A program made the position numbers and the translations under genes. From an uncultured bacterium (GTDB lineage Bacteria; Actinomycetota; Actinomycetes; S36-B12), in assembly GCA_903908025.1 (NCBI GenBank), contig CAIVQM010000470.1, positions 1 through 7,141 on the forward strand: DNA of 7,141 nucleotides, written 5' to 3'. This document shows, one piece after another, positions 6,504 to 7,141 of this stretch (positions within the stretch are counted from its first letter, which is position 1; each line of letters opens with the position of its first letter). The notes below the pieces were generated by a model. The model ran no database searches. It saw only the letters and a list, made by a program, of their open reading frames with translations, and was not told where the DNA came from.

Positions 6504-6580
6504 CCCCGTTCGTTGAGTGCGCATACGTCGCCCTTGCGACGGCGGTCTGGGGGCGACGTGTGCGCACTCAACGAACGGGG
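6504..6580. repeat. 30-bp near-perfect inverted repeat with 17-nt spacer
   Basis: The left arm (6504-6533, beginning CCCCGTTCGTTGAGTGCGCA) and right arm (6551-6580, ending GCACTCAACGAACGGGG) are reverse complements at 29 of 30 positions. The one difference pairs T6524 with G6560, a G-U pair in plus-strand RNA but an A-C mismatch in minus-strand RNA. The right arm ends at the base next to the DUF5719 stop codon (6581-6583). It could act as a terminator for that gene, or be a copy of a dispersed palindromic element. No open frame or transposase is associated with it. Within the left side, GTCGC (6527-6531) and GCGAC (6536-6540) could form a smaller alternative hairpin. Confidence 0.9.
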
Positions 6581-7141
6581 TCAGCGGATCGCGACGGCGG
6601 GATCCTGCACGGCTGTGGGGACGGTGACCTGTACGCGGAGCGGATTCCACGGGTAGCCGGTGACGAGATCGCCGTAACGCGACTTCTCGCGCACGCGATG
6701 CGCGACCAGGACGGGGCCTGAACCCTCGACGGGCGTGACGACGGCGGTGTACCAGTCGATGCCGGCGGGCGGGTTGAGCCGGATGTACCGGATCTTGCCG
6801 GCACCGATCTTGATCCGACGGACATCGGCCGGCTGAGCCGCCTCCTTGCCCCCGCGGAACGGCAGCAGCACGATCTCGACCTCTGCATCGGTGTCGGGTG
6901 CCGTGATCGACACGCGGACGTCGGTGGCGGCACGAACCGGCAGGCCGCTGACAGCGGCGGGACCGGTGAACGGCTGGGCACCGGCCGAGAATGCGGTCTC
7001 GTCCTGCACGCGGTTGCCGCCGAAGAACTGGCGCATGCCCGCGACGATCGGCACATCGGATGTCAGCTCGAGGGTTGCGGGTCGCTCGTCAAGGATCGGC
7101 GCCATGTCGATCGCTACCACCGTGTCGGCAGGAACCTCGAC
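6581..7141 (-). CDS. DUF5719-like protein, C-terminal part
   Basis: The frame is open from the right edge to TGA at 6581-6583, so the visible 186 residues are the C-terminal part; the start lies outside the window. The sequence is strand-rich and without cysteines: VPADTVVAIDMAPILDE, then LELTSDVPIVAGMRQFFGG, VRVSITAPDTDAEVEIVLLPF, and WYTAVVTPVEGSGPVLVAHRV, ending YPWNPLRVQVTVP. This resembles the C-terminal region of the actinobacterial DUF5719 family, whose members, as I recall, are secreted or membrane-anchored and lie near a glycosyltransferase, whiB and manB. The assignment rests on recall of sequence pattern and neighbourhood. The signal or anchor segment cannot be checked here. Its stop codon abuts the large inverted repeat. 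Confidence 0.8.
   Translation of the reverse strand, partial: VEVPADTVVAIDMAPILDERPATLELTSDVPIVAGMRQFFGGNRVQDETAFSAGAQPFTGPAAVSGLPVRAATDVRVSITAPDTDAEVEIVLLPFRGGKEAAQPADVRRIKIGAGKIRYIRLNPPAGIDWYTAVVTPVEGSGPVLVAHRVREKSRYGDLVTGYPWNPLRVQVTVPTAVQDPAVAIR

Noticed and set aside
6504..6580. CRISPR repeat or insertion-sequence end
   Set aside because: There is only one inverted pair, with no spacer series, no transposase and no visible target-site duplication.

Overview
The window comes from a high-GC actinobacterium. The coding is strongly GC-biased at third positions, GTG and TTG starts are common, and two genes found mainly in this phylum (DUF3499 and DUF5719 types) lie next to a manB / Trm112 / manA / CDF transporter / ahcY block. 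From memory, this order is shared with Streptomyces and, in part, with mycobacteria. A member of the Micrococcales is plausible, but the sequence alone does not fix the genus.

Layout. Positions 1-166 hold the 3' end of a rightward cysteine synthase (cysK). It converges on ahcY (267-1724, minus strand) across a 100-bp gap that contains an elaborate two-sided hairpin terminator. Everything from ahcY to the right edge reads leftward. In transcription order, from the right, the genes are: the C-terminal part of a DUF5719-like protein (6581-7141), a DUF3499 zinc-ribbon protein (6034-6453), manB (4574-5977), a Trm112-like zinc protein (4347-4577), manA (3259-4341), a cation-diffusion-facilitator transporter (2330-3250), an unrecognised 143-residue protein (1895-2326) and ahcY. 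From manB to the 143-residue gene, spacings are -4, 5, 8 and 3 nt, so this is very probably one operon. DUF3499 lies 56 nt upstream of manB. A 170-bp gap separates the operon from ahcY and appears to carry ahcY's own promoter and a foldable leader. No gene-free stretch exceeds 170 bp.

How the genes fit together. ManA (fructose-6-P to mannose-6-P) and ManB (mannose-6-P to mannose-1-P) supply GDP-mannose precursors for cell-envelope mannosides. AhcY removes S-adenosylhomocysteine after methylation and yields homocysteine, and CysK makes cysteine, so the left edge is a sulfur-amino-acid corner.

The genes are mostly ordinary housekeeping genes and I see no obvious new multi-gene system. The most interesting signals are non-coding. 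They are a 30-bp nearly perfect inverted repeat directly against the DUF5719 stop codon, an ahcY leader with mutually exclusive pairings, a matching pair of apparently leaderless GTG starts with identically placed -10 boxes, and the triple GGGACAA module in the cysK/ahcY terminator.
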